Part shown: positions 24,416 to 32,294 of the stretch, piece by piece
How the letters are laid out: every line of letters starts with the position of its first letter
How positions within the stretch are numbered: the stretch's first letter is position 1
Source: Streptomyces griseoaurantiacus
GTDB lineage: Bacteria; Actinomycetota; Actinomycetes; Streptomycetales; Streptomycetaceae
Assembly (NCBI GenBank): GCA_014656015.1
Contig: BNBP01000022.1
Span: 1 to 64,000 of the forward strand
Reading direction: 5' to 3'
Length of the DNA: 64,000 nt
Notes under the pieces: generated by a model
What the model saw: the letters and a program-made list of their open reading frames with translations, nothing else
Database searches by the model: none
What the model was told of the DNA's origin: nothing
Made by a program: the position numbers and the translations under genes

Positions 24416-25165
24416 TCACGCGGCCCGGGAGGGGAGCGGCTCCCGGTGCCGGAAGAGGCGTCCCGGGGTCATGCCCGTCAGGGCGCGGAGTTCGCGGGTC
24501 AGGTGGGCCTGGTCGGCGTAGCCCGTGCGGGAGGCGATCTCCGCGGGGGAGGCGCCCCGGGCGCCCGCGCGCAGTGCGCGCCGCAGGCGCAGGATGCGGG
24601 CCAGGGTTTTGGGGCCGTAGCCGAACGCGGCCCGGGAGCGCCGGTGGAGGGTGCGCGCGCCGATGCCGAGGGAGTCGGCCGTCGCCGAGACCGTGCGGCC
24701 CGCCTCGAGTGCGGCGGCCACCTCGGTCAGCAACGGGTCGGGGGGCTGCGTCTCCGCCGCGCGCTCGACGGCCAGGGTCTCCAGTGCCCCGGCCGGGTCC
24801 GCGGCCGTGTCGATCCGTGCCGTCAGCCGGCGCACCCGGGCGGCGGGCCACAGGTCGGCGAGGTCGACGCGCCGGTCGCGGAGTTCGTGGGCGGGGACGC
24901 CGAGCAGGGCGGGCGCCGTGCCGGGCGGCAGGCGGACTCCCGCCCAGCGCGCGGGCGCCCCGCCGGGGACGTACGGACGGGTGTCGGGGCCGGCGACCAG
25001 CAGGCGCCCCTCGGTCCACAGCAGGTCCATGCAGCCGTCGGGCAGCACGGGCCACTCGGCTCCCGTCTGCCGTGCGGGGCCTGCCCGACCGGCGGGGCGG
25101 GGCGCCTCGAACTCCCGGGTCCAGACCACCGCTCCCCGCATGCGCGAGGGCCGTTCCGCGTACAC
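24416..25165 (-). CDS. AraC-family transcriptional regulator
   Basis: This 249-residue protein starts at GTG (25165); an internal ATG eight codons on is possible, and neither has a strong ribosome binding site. The N-terminal half is a cupin-like ligand domain (LPDGCMDLLWTEGRLLVAGPD, RLPPGTAPALLG), a pattern found in AraC proteins of the DUF6597-like group. The C-terminal 100 residues hold the two helix-turn-helix motifs: ADSLGIGARTLHRRSRAAFG and IASRTGYADQAHLTRELR, ending in GMTPGRLFR. It lies 9 bp after the end of the YihY-family gene on the same strand, so the two are likely co-transcribed. The target is unknown. Confidence 0.86.
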   Translation of the reverse strand: MYAERPSRMRGAVVWTREFEAPRPAGRAGPARQTGAEWPVLPDGCMDLLWTEGRLLVAGPDTRPYVPGGAPARWAGVRLPPGTAPALLGVPAHELRDRRVDLADLWPAARVRRLTARIDTAADPAGALETLAVERAAETQPPDPLLTEVAAALEAGRTVSATADSLGIGARTLHRRSRAAFGYGPKTLARILRLRRALRAGARGASPAEIASRTGYADQAHLTRELRALTGMTPGRLFRHREPLPSRAA

Positions 25166-25174
25166 ACCGCCAGG

Positions 25175-26323
25175 CTACTGCCGCGGCCCCGGGTCGGTGG
25201 GCTTGCCGCCGTGGTGGTAGCTGCGGACGTGGGCGCGCAGCCGGGAGGTGACGTCCTCCGGCGGCAGGAAGCGCGACCAGCGTTCGGGGAACTCGGAGGG
25301 CATGTCGGGGTCGTCCGGGTCCTCCTCGCACAGGGCGGCCGTGCGGGCGACGTACTCCGCGGCCTGTTCGCGGCGGAACCGTTCGTTGGCCTCGCGGGCG
25401 GCGGCGGTCGCGGCGGCCGGCCAGACGCGGTCGATGGCGGCGTTGACGGCCGCGCCCACGAGCACCGCGAAGGCCGAGACGCCGATCCACAGCAGGACGG
25501 CGACGGGCGCGGCCAGCGAGCCGTAGATCGTGGGTCCCTCGACGGTGCTGGTGAGGTAGATGCGCAGCAGGAAGCTGCCGAGCACCCACATCGCCAGGGC
25601 GACGAGCGCACCGGGCACGTCCTCCAGCCAGGGCGAGCGCACCGGCACGGAGACCTGGTAGAGCGTGGTGAGGAAGACGATGGAGCCGACCACGACGACC
25701 GGCCAGTACAGCGCTTGGACCACCGTGGTGGACCAGGGGAGCACGTTCACCACAGCGTCCGGTCCGGCCACCGTGAGCGGCAGCACGACGGAGCCGATGA
25801 GCAGGGCAACGACGAAGAGGCCGAAGGCCAGCAAGCGGGTCTTGACGATGCCGCGGGTGCCGTCGAGGCCGTACATCACGGTGATGGTGTCGATGAAGAC
25901 GTTCACCGCGCGCGAGCCGGACCACAGGGCGAACAGGAAGCCTATGGAGATGATGTCGGGGCCGCCGCCCTTCATCACGTCGTGCAGCAGCGGCTGGGCG
26001 ATCTCGGTGACGCCCTTGTCGGAGAGCACCGTGCGCGAGGCCTCGAGGATGTTGTCCTCCAGGCTGCTGATGGTGTCGGTGCCGGTCCACTCGTCGACGT
26101 AGCCGAGCAGGCCGATGAGGCTCAGCAGCAGCGGCGGCACGGAGAGCAGCGTGAAGAACGCCGCCTCCGCCGCGAGGCCGAGGATGCGGTACTCCATGCA
26201 GGAGTTGACGGTGTCCTTCAGGAGCAGCCAGGCGGTCCGGCGTTTGGAGACATTCCGGTACAGGGCGCGCGCCCGGTGGAATCGGCCGGGCGGCGAGTCG
26301 GGGGATTCACTTGCTGGCTGCAC
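25175..26323 (-). CDS. YihY/UPF0761-family inner membrane protein
   Basis: The product has 382 residues. The family was once called ribonuclease BN, but it is an integral membrane protein without shown nuclease activity. Six membrane helices lie between residues 35 and 310, with the diagnostic early segment AAEAAFFTLLSVPPLLLSLIG, a conserved SGSRAVNVFIDTITVMYG loop and the late VPGALVALAMWVLGSFLLRI. An acidic, cytoplasmic tail of about 75 residues rich in Glu and Arg follows. I chose GTG at 26323 because coding bias begins there, although only a weak GGA lies just upstream. The gene is divergent from the acyl-CoA dehydrogenase gene (112 bp). Confidence 0.82.
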   Translation of the reverse strand: MQPASESPDSPPGRFHRARALYRNVSKRRTAWLLLKDTVNSCMEYRILGLAAEAAFFTLLSVPPLLLSLIGLLGYVDEWTGTDTISSLEDNILEASRTVLSDKGVTEIAQPLLHDVMKGGGPDIISIGFLFALWSGSRAVNVFIDTITVMYGLDGTRGIVKTRLLAFGLFVVALLIGSVVLPLTVAGPDAVVNVLPWSTTVVQALYWPVVVVGSIVFLTTLYQVSVPVRSPWLEDVPGALVALAMWVLGSFLLRIYLTSTVEGPTIYGSLAAPVAVLLWIGVSAFAVLVGAAVNAAIDRVWPAAATAAAREANERFRREQAAEYVARTAALCEEDPDDPDMPSEFPERWSRFLPPEDVTSRLRAHVRSYHHGGKPTDPGPRQ

Positions 26324-26435
26324 GTTCCAAAGGTATCGGCCATCGCGCCCTGCCCTCATCCCCCGGTCGCCCGGGCTGTGCGCGCGGGTGCCCACGAGCG
26401 GGTGACCTCCCCCCTGCCGGGGGTACGTTCCTCCC

Positions 26436-28070
26436 ATGGCAGCCAGCACGCACACGGTGACCAACCAGGCCCCGCCCCTGGTCGGGTACGACGTCTTCTC
26501 CGCCGACCGGGCCCTCGTGGAGGCCGTGGAACGGCATGTGGCCCCCGAGCATCTCGGGGAGGTCACCGGGGAACTGACGGGGCTGGGGCGCTCGGCCGGT
26601 TCCGCGCAGGTGCAGGAGTGGGGGGTGCTGGCCAACGAGAACCCGCCGACGCTGCGCACGCACGACCGGTACGGCAACCGGCTGGACGAGGTCGACTTCC
26701 ACCCCTCCTGGCACCGGCTGCTCGGCAAGGGCGTCTCGGCGGGGCTGACGGCGGCCTGGTCGCGGCCGGCCGGGCACGTACGGCGGGCGGCGGCCTTCGT
26801 GGTGTGGACGCAGGTGGAGGCGGGCAACGGCTGCCCGCTGTCGATGACGCACGCGGCGGTGCCGGCGCTGCGCACCGATCCGGTGCTCGCGGCCGAGTGG
26901 GAGCCGCGGCTGACGTCGGTGGTCTACGACCGCGGCCTGCGCCCGGCGGCGCGCAAGGCCGGCGTGCTCTTCGGCATGGGGATGACGGAGAAGCAGGGCG
27001 GCAGCGACGTCCGGACGAACACCACCGAGGCCCGGCCGCTGGCCGAGGAGGGTACCTACGCGCTGCGCGGTCACAAGTGGTTCTGCTCGGCGCCGATGTC
27101 GGACGGCTTCCTGGTGCTGGCGCAGGCGCCGGGCGGCCTGACGTGCTTCCTGGTGCCGCGGGTGCTGGAGGACGGCACGCGCAACGTGTTCCTGATCCAG
27201 CGGCTCAAGGACAAGCTGGGCAACCGGTCGAACGCCTCGAGCGAGGTCGAGTTCGACGGGACGTGGGCGCGCCGGGTCGGCGAGGAGGGGCGCGGGGTGC
27301 GGACCATCATCGAGATGGTCGCCGCGACCCGGCTCGACTGCGTGCTCGGGGCGGCCGCGCTGATGCGGCAGGCGGTCGCGCAGGCGGTCCACCACGCCTC
27401 GCACCGCGAGGCCTTCGGGAGTCTCCTTGTCGACAAGGCGCTGATGCGGAACGTCCTGGCCGACCTGGCGCTGGAGTCGGAGGCCGCGACCGCGCTCGGA
27501 CTGCGGCTCGCGGCGGCCTACGACGACGGGGGCGAGCAGGAGCGGGCGCTGCTGCGGCTGGCGGTCCCGGCGGCCAAGTACTGGGTGACCAAGCGGTGCA
27601 CGCCGCTGGTGGCCGAGGCCTCCGAGTGCCTGGGCGGCAACGGCTACGTGGAGGAGTCGGGGATGCCCCGGCTGCTGCGGGAGTCGCCGCTCAACTCGGT
27701 CTGGGAGGGCGCCGGGAACGTACAGGCGCTGGACGTGCTGCGGGCACTGCGGCGCGAACCGCGGGCGATCGACGCGTTCCTGCGCGAGGTCGGCACGACC
27801 CGGGGCGCGGACCACCGGCTGGACGGCGCCGTCAAGAACCTGCTCACCGACCTCGCCGACCTGGAGGGCGTCGAGGGCCGCGCCCGCCGGGTGGTGGAAC
27901 GCATGGCGCTGGTGCTCCAGGGTTCGCTGCTGGTGCGGTACGCGCCGCCCGAGGTGGCCGACGCGTTCTGCGCCTCGCGGCTGGGCGGCGACTGGGGCAC
28001 GGCCTTCGGCACCCTGCCGCACACGCTGGACCTGGCCTCGGTGGTGGACCGGGCGCGCCCGGTGGACTGA
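26436..28070 (+). CDS. AidB-like acyl-CoA dehydrogenase family protein
   Basis: The product has 544 residues. Its length and N-terminal region (TNQAPPLVGYDVFSADRAL) match the AidB branch rather than ordinary acyl-CoA dehydrogenases of about 380 residues. FAD-contact segments GMGMTEKQGGSDVRTNTT and GHKWFCSAPMSDGFLVLAQ, and the helical C-terminal domain with LGGNGYVEESGMPRLLRE and NSVWEGAGNVQALDVLR, are all present. AidB of E. coli is a flavoprotein made during alkylation stress and binds DNA; the catalytic role is unclear. The extended C-terminal part here is rather short on the basic residues expected for DNA binding. It is transcribed alone and ended by a perfect terminator. Confidence 0.88.
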   Translation: MAASTHTVTNQAPPLVGYDVFSADRALVEAVERHVAPEHLGEVTGELTGLGRSAGSAQVQEWGVLANENPPTLRTHDRYGNRLDEVDFHPSWHRLLGKGVSAGLTAAWSRPAGHVRRAAAFVVWTQVEAGNGCPLSMTHAAVPALRTDPVLAAEWEPRLTSVVYDRGLRPAARKAGVLFGMGMTEKQGGSDVRTNTTEARPLAEEGTYALRGHKWFCSAPMSDGFLVLAQAPGGLTCFLVPRVLEDGTRNVFLIQRLKDKLGNRSNASSEVEFDGTWARRVGEEGRGVRTIIEMVAATRLDCVLGAAALMRQAVAQAVHHASHREAFGSLLVDKALMRNVLADLALESEAATALGLRLAAAYDDGGEQERALLRLAVPAAKYWVTKRCTPLVAEASECLGGNGYVEESGMPRLLRESPLNSVWEGAGNVQALDVLRALRREPRAIDAFLREVGTTRGADHRLDGAVKNLLTDLADLEGVEGRARRVVERMALVLQGSLLVRYAPPEVADAFCASRLGGDWGTAFGTLPHTLDLASVVDRARPVD

Positions 28071-28105
28071 GACACCGGCCCGGAGCGCCGACGGGGGAAG
28101 CAGGA

Positions 28106-28141
28106 CGGGGGTGGTGCCGCGCCGACACGGCACCACCCCCG
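28106..28141 (+). terminator. Intrinsic terminator after the AidB-like gene
   Basis: CGGGGGTGGTGCCG (28106-28119) pairs perfectly with 28128-28141 around an 8-base loop, 36 bp after the stop codon. It has a 14-bp GC-rich stem and no T-tract. Confidence 0.85.
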
Positions 28142-28187
28142 CCGTTCTGCCCCACCGGCGGCACCTCGGGGGCGCCACCGGAACGGC

Positions 28188-28243
28188 TTGAACAAGTTTC
28201 AATCACCGTAAGGCCGTTCGCCAGGGTTGCATGAGGTTGCAAC
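28188..28243. promoter_or_regulatory. Two palindromes upstream of the GAF regulator gene
   Basis: TTGAA-N5-TTCAA lies at 28188-28202 and GTTGCA-N6-TGCAAC at 28226-28243, centres about 40 bp apart, in the region upstream of the GAF-domain regulator gene. They could be operators for that regulator. The binding protein is not identified by the sequence. Confidence 0.45.
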
Positions 28244-28369
28244 GTGCCGCCCTGCGTGGCCGCTACGTGCCCCTGCGTCACCGCGGACGCGGCAGTATGG
28301 AGCGCGGCAACGAAGCGAACACTCGACGGGCCCGCTCGCAGCACGTGAACGGGCCGCCCGGAGGACGAG

Positions 28370-29686
28370 TTGGCCCACACTGTGGTGGACGTGACGCGGC
28401 TCGCCGCCCAGGACCCCGTGCAGGCGGCGCAGGTGCTCGGCGAGATGCGCACCGCCGCGCTCGGGTCCCGGCGGGCGGGCATGGCGCCGCGCGCGGTGAT
28501 CGAGGAGTCCTGGAGCCGCGTGCTGCGCAGCGGTCTCGACCCGGACCGGGAGCCGCGCATCGCGCTGCTGGGCCGGGACGAGATCGAGCGCCGCCGGCAG
28601 GAGTCCCCGCTGCGGCACGTGGTGCCGGTACTGCGCGAGACGCTGCTGTCGGTCGCGGAGCCGGCGCACCACATCATGGTCGTCGCCGACGCGGAGGGCC
28701 GGGTGCTGTGGCGCGAGGGCGGCGCGCCGGTGCTGCGCCGGGCGGACGGCATGGGCCTGGAGGTCGGTGCCGACTGGAGCGAGGAGGCCCTCGCGACCAA
28801 CGGGGTCGGCACCCCGCTCGTGGCGCGGCGCCCGGTGCAGGTCTTCTCCGGCGAGCACTTCGTGCGGGCGCTGCTGCGGTGGACGTGCGCGGGGGCGCCG
28901 ATCAACGATCCGCGCGACGGCCGGCTGCTGGGCATCGTCAACGTCAGCGGCCCGCTGGAGGCGATGCACCCGACCACGCTCGCCTGGGTCGACTCGCTGG
29001 CCCGGCTCGCCGAGGCGCGGCTGCGGGAGCTGCACCTGACCTCGCTGGAGCGGCTGCGCGCGGTGGCGGCGCCGCTGATGGCCCGGATGGACGGCAGCGG
29101 GGCGCTCGCGGTGGACCGGGACGGCTGGACGGCGGCGGTGGCGTCCCTGCCGTACACCCCGCGGGTGGTGCTGCCCGCCTCGCTGAGCGCCGGGCGCGGT
29201 TCCGTGCCGGGCCTCGGGCCCTGCGCGGTGGAGCCGCTGCCGGGCGGCTGGCTGCTGCGGCCGCAGGAGCCGCCGGCGGAGGCCCGCGCGGTGCTGCGGA
29301 TGGTGCTCGACGTGTCCCGGCCGCGGCACTGGACGGTGACGGTGTCCGGCGAGACGGGCGACTGGACGCACGTACTGAGCCTGCGGCACGCCGAGTTGCT
29401 GTGCCTGCTGGCCCTGGACCGGGCGGGGCGCACGGCGTCCACGCTGGCCGGTGACCTGTTCGGCGACCCGCGCCGCACGGTCACGGTCCGCGCCGAACTG
29501 TCGCGGATGCGGCGGTACCTGGGCCCGCTGCTGGCCCACCGGCCCTACCGGCTGCACGAGGACGCGGAGGTGGAGGTCCGGTTCCCGGCGGACCGGGGCG
29601 GGTTGCTGCCGCCGTCGACCGCGCCGGGGGTCGTGCGGGCACGGGCGGCGGGCCCAGGCGGAACGGGCCCACGCGGAACGGGCTGA
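28370..29686 (+). CDS. GAF-domain transcriptional regulator (ActR/AcoR-like without AAA domain)
   Basis: This 438-residue protein starts at TTG, supported by GGAGG 5 bases upstream. Residues 35-80 carry the ESWSRVLRSGLDPDRE region that opens AcoR/DhaR-type sensors. A GAF domain follows (about 95-230), with VVADAEGRVLWREGG, NGVGTPLVARRPVQVFSGEHF and DPRDGRLLGIVNVSGP. There is no sigma-54 AAA+ domain; instead the C-terminal 110 residues (LRHAELLCLLAL, then AGDLFGDPRRTVTVRAELSRMRRYLG) form a winged-helix-like DNA-binding region, as in the Streptomyces GAF regulators that control alcohol or aldehyde dehydrogenases. No such enzyme gene is adjacent. The Gly/Pro/Arg-rich tail is probably disordered. 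Confidence 0.8.
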   Translation: MAHTVVDVTRLAAQDPVQAAQVLGEMRTAALGSRRAGMAPRAVIEESWSRVLRSGLDPDREPRIALLGRDEIERRRQESPLRHVVPVLRETLLSVAEPAHHIMVVADAEGRVLWREGGAPVLRRADGMGLEVGADWSEEALATNGVGTPLVARRPVQVFSGEHFVRALLRWTCAGAPINDPRDGRLLGIVNVSGPLEAMHPTTLAWVDSLARLAEARLRELHLTSLERLRAVAAPLMARMDGSGALAVDRDGWTAAVASLPYTPRVVLPASLSAGRGSVPGLGPCAVEPLPGGWLLRPQEPPAEARAVLRMVLDVSRPRHWTVTVSGETGDWTHVLSLRHAELLCLLALDRAGRTASTLAGDLFGDPRRTVTVRAELSRMRRYLGPLLAHRPYRLHEDAEVEVRFPADRGGLLPPSTAPGVVRARAAGPGGTGPRGTG

Positions 29687-29849
29687 CGGGCGGCGGGTTC
29701 ACCGGCGGCGGGCGAGGGAAGTCCCGCCAATTCGGCGGTTGCAGGGGGATCGCGCGGTCCACTGCCGTAGCATCCTCCCCGGGCCACCACTCGTGCCACG
29801 GCCGACAAGAGGGCCGTACGGCGCGGCTGACGGTCCCGGGAGGGCAACG

Positions 29850-31250
29850 ATGGGACACGGCAGGCATCGGCGCAAGAAGCGGGGTCGCGCGCTGCGCGCC
29901 ACCCTGGCCGGCACCGCGCTGGCCCTGACGGCCGCCGCGACGCTGATCAGCACCTCCCAGGCGGCGGGCGACAACGACCCGGGGCCGCTGCGGCCACTCA
30001 CCTCCGCCGCCGAGCGCGGCAAGCTGGAACTGCACGAGGACCTGGCGCCGCGGGCCGGCCTCGACAGGCTCACCGAGGCCATGGGCGGCAGCGTCGGCGT
30101 GCACGACGTGCTGCGCAGCGCCAACCACCCGATGCGGAACAAGGCCGACTGCGAGGGCACCGAGCGGGCCGCGCTGCCCGTCGAGCCGGAGGCGAGCCGC
30201 GCCTACTGCTGGGACACCCGGGACGCGAGGACGCGGAAGTGGCTCCCGCGGGCCGTCACCACCTCCGGCGACGCGGACGAGGACGGCAGGTGGGGCGAGG
30301 ACCGCGTCGTGCTGGCCGGCTGGACGCACGACGACCCCAAGGCCGGTGAGCCCGCCGAGGACCGGGGGCTCGCCCGGGTCGCGTTCATCGACGCCAACGA
30401 CCCCGGGCATCTCAGGTACCGCTGGGTGCTGCTGGTCGCCCCGCTCGCCGGCGGCACCGACTTCGGCGCCGTCCGCTCCCACGTCGGCGGCATGGTCTGG
30501 TACCGGGACAAGCTGATCGTCACCGCGAGGAACGGCGCCGGGCACGACGACGCGCTGTTCGTCTTCGACATGCGCCGCATCCTGCGGGCGAACGTGAACA
30601 GCGCCGCGGTCGGCAAGGTGGGCGGCGGCTACTCGGCGCACGGCTACCGGTACGTGCTGCCCGCCGTCGGCTCCTACCGTCCGACCGGCGGCGCCTGCGA
30701 CGCGAGCGAGGACGCGCAGGTGCCGTGCTTCGCCTCCGTCTCCCTGGACCGCACCTCCAGCCCGGCCAGCCTGGTGGCGAACGAGTGGTCCAGCCCCGAC
30801 GGCAGCGGGCCCGCCCGGCTCTGGCGCTACTCCTTCAGCACGCGGAGCACCCGCACCGGGCTGCTCGGCGCCGACGCGAACGGCGTCGTCGGGGCGGACG
30901 AGGCGTACGAGACGAAGGCGGTCGGCGTCCAGGGCGTGCTCTCGCACCGGCCGGACGGCGCGGACAGTGCCCACTGGTACGTCACCCAGGCCCCCGGCGC
31001 CCGCGGGAAGCACGCCACGCTCTGGCGTCAGTCCCCCTCCGGCACCGAGGCCGCCACCTGCACGGCGGACCGGACGAAGGCCTGCTGGGGGCAGCACACC
31101 GAGGCACTGTCGTACTGGCAGGAGACGGGCGAGCTCTGGACGCTCACGGAGCGGGCGGGCGGATCCGAGGACGGCCGCGAGGGCACCCCCGTCCCGCAAC
31201 GGGTGCTGTTCGCCGTGCCGTTGTCCTCGGTGGACGATTCGGTGGGCTGA
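29850..31250 (+). CDS. Secreted protein of unknown function
   Basis: This 466-residue protein starts at ATG after GGGAGGG. A strongly basic start (RHRRKKRGR), a hydrophobic core and the cleavage region STSQAAG form a signal peptide, so it is exported. I recognise no named family. The mature part has regular beta-rich stretches with aromatic/Asp patterns (YCWDTRD, VRSHVGGMVWYRDKLIVTA, SAHGYRYVLPAVGSY, LWRYSFSTRSTRTG, EALSYWQETGELWTLTE), which read like blades of a beta-propeller. Six cysteines occur in the mature part, possibly forming disulfides (DCEGT/YCWD, GACDAS/VPCFAS, ATCTAD/ACWGQ). It seems to be transcribed alone. Confidence 0.75.
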   Translation: MGHGRHRRKKRGRALRATLAGTALALTAAATLISTSQAAGDNDPGPLRPLTSAAERGKLELHEDLAPRAGLDRLTEAMGGSVGVHDVLRSANHPMRNKADCEGTERAALPVEPEASRAYCWDTRDARTRKWLPRAVTTSGDADEDGRWGEDRVVLAGWTHDDPKAGEPAEDRGLARVAFIDANDPGHLRYRWVLLVAPLAGGTDFGAVRSHVGGMVWYRDKLIVTARNGAGHDDALFVFDMRRILRANVNSAAVGKVGGGYSAHGYRYVLPAVGSYRPTGGACDASEDAQVPCFASVSLDRTSSPASLVANEWSSPDGSGPARLWRYSFSTRSTRTGLLGADANGVVGADEAYETKAVGVQGVLSHRPDGADSAHWYVTQAPGARGKHATLWRQSPSGTEAATCTADRTKACWGQHTEALSYWQETGELWTLTERAGGSEDGREGTPVPQRVLFAVPLSSVDDSVG

Positions 31251-31369
31251 CCGGCGAGGACGAGCCCCGGCCGACCGACGGGGCCGGGCGCCGTCGCCCC
31301 CGCCCTGCCGCCGTCTCCCCTGCCGGACCGTCCTTGGAGCAGCCCGCGCGCCCGTGGTTGGCTGGCGGC

Positions 31370-31942
31370 ATGAGCAACATCGCCGTGACCACCTGGTCCC
31401 TGGAGCAGACCTCCCCCACCGATCTGCTGCCCGCCGAGGCCCCCGAGGGCGACGTCCGCGTCGTGCGGGCCGAGGTGCCCTCGCCCGAGTTCAGCCGCTT
31501 CCTGTACGCCTCGGTCGGCGGCGACATCCGCTGGACCGACCGGCTGGCCTGGCCGTACGCGCGCTGGCGGGAGCATCTGGAGCGGCCCGGCGTGGAGACC
31601 TGGGTGGCGTACGAGCGGGGCACCCCGGCGGGGTACGTGGAGATGGAGGCGCAGGAGGAGGGGGCCGTGGAGATCCTCTACTTCGGGCTGCTGCCCGCCT
31701 TCCGGGGCCGGCGGATCGGCGGGCACCTGCTGTCGTACGGCACCGCCCGGGCGTGGGACCTCGGCGAGCGGCACCCCGGGCTCGCGCCGACCAAGCGGGT
31801 GTGGCTGCACACGTGCAGCAAGGACGGCGCGCACGCGCTGGAGAACTACCGGCGGCGCGGCTTCCACCTCTTCGACACGAAGGTGGAGGAGGAGCGCGAG
31901 GTCGCCGCTCCCGGTCCCTGGCCGGGGGCCTTCCCCGGCTGA
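31370..31942 (+). CDS. GNAT-family N-acetyltransferase
   Basis: The protein has 190 residues and transfers an acetyl group from acetyl-CoA to an amine of unknown identity. The GNAT core occupies residues 60-170: TWVAYERGTPAGYVEMEA, VEILYFGLLPAFRGRRIGGHLL (motif A with the acetyl-CoA pyrophosphate loop RGRRIGG) and HTCSKDGAHALENYRRRGF (motif B). The N-terminal 55 residues are specific to this subgroup. It is cytoplasmic. The ribosome binding site is weak (TGGCGGC). The gene precedes the sulfur operon on the same strand, but 127 bp and a new promoter region lie between. Confidence 0.87.
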   Translation: MSNIAVTTWSLEQTSPTDLLPAEAPEGDVRVVRAEVPSPEFSRFLYASVGGDIRWTDRLAWPYARWREHLERPGVETWVAYERGTPAGYVEMEAQEEGAVEILYFGLLPAFRGRRIGGHLLSYGTARAWDLGERHPGLAPTKRVWLHTCSKDGAHALENYRRRGFHLFDTKVEEEREVAAPGPWPGAFPG

Positions 31943-32069
31943 CCTGCGGGGACGCGCAAACCTCGGGAGCGTGTGACGAGGACCACCCCTGTCTCGCGAT
32001 ACGGGACATGTGCGTCCGGATGTTGGACGATGGTGGACGGTGTCCGGATTGCCGTGCCACGCTTCCGCC

Positions 32070-32153
32070 ATGTCTGGAACTGGAATCGCCCTGGTGAGTC
32101 GGCGCCACGTCGATCTCGGCCGCATGTCCAGCGCCATCTGTCCGGCGAGCTGA
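32070..32153 (+). CDS. Sulfur-operon leader peptide (27 residues)
   Basis: The short frame from ATG 32070 encodes 27 residues with the core RRHVDLGRMSSAICPAS. This is the signature of the putative leader peptides found in front of sulfate/sulfite and other sulfur genes in actinobacteria (Arg-Arg-His-Val-Asp-Leu, then a Cys-Pro near the end). The single Cys lies four codons before the stop, where ribosome stalling during cysteine shortage could alter folding of the following leader RNA. The reductase gene begins 141 bp downstream. A small hairpin GCCTGC/GCAGGC at 32226-32254 is a candidate for the attenuator, but no clear terminator/antiterminator pair could be drawn. Two GTCCGGAT repeats 28 bp apart (32014 and 32042) lie just upstream. 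Confidence 0.8.
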   Translation: MSGTGIALVSRRHVDLGRMSSAICPAS

Positions 32154-32294
32154 GCCGCAGCACCACCACAGCCTCACCGGATCTCCGCACCCTTTCCCTT
32201 CCCCTTCCCGCGCAATGACGCGCACGCCTGCCCCGCATGCCCTCCCGCGCAGGCACGAGCCGCATTCACCGCTGTCCCGAAGGACGTATCAGCC

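Noticed and set aside
24446..28234. A 1,262-codon plus-strand frame over the AraC, YihY and AidB-like genes
   Set aside because: It crosses three recognisable genes on both strands and has no family features.
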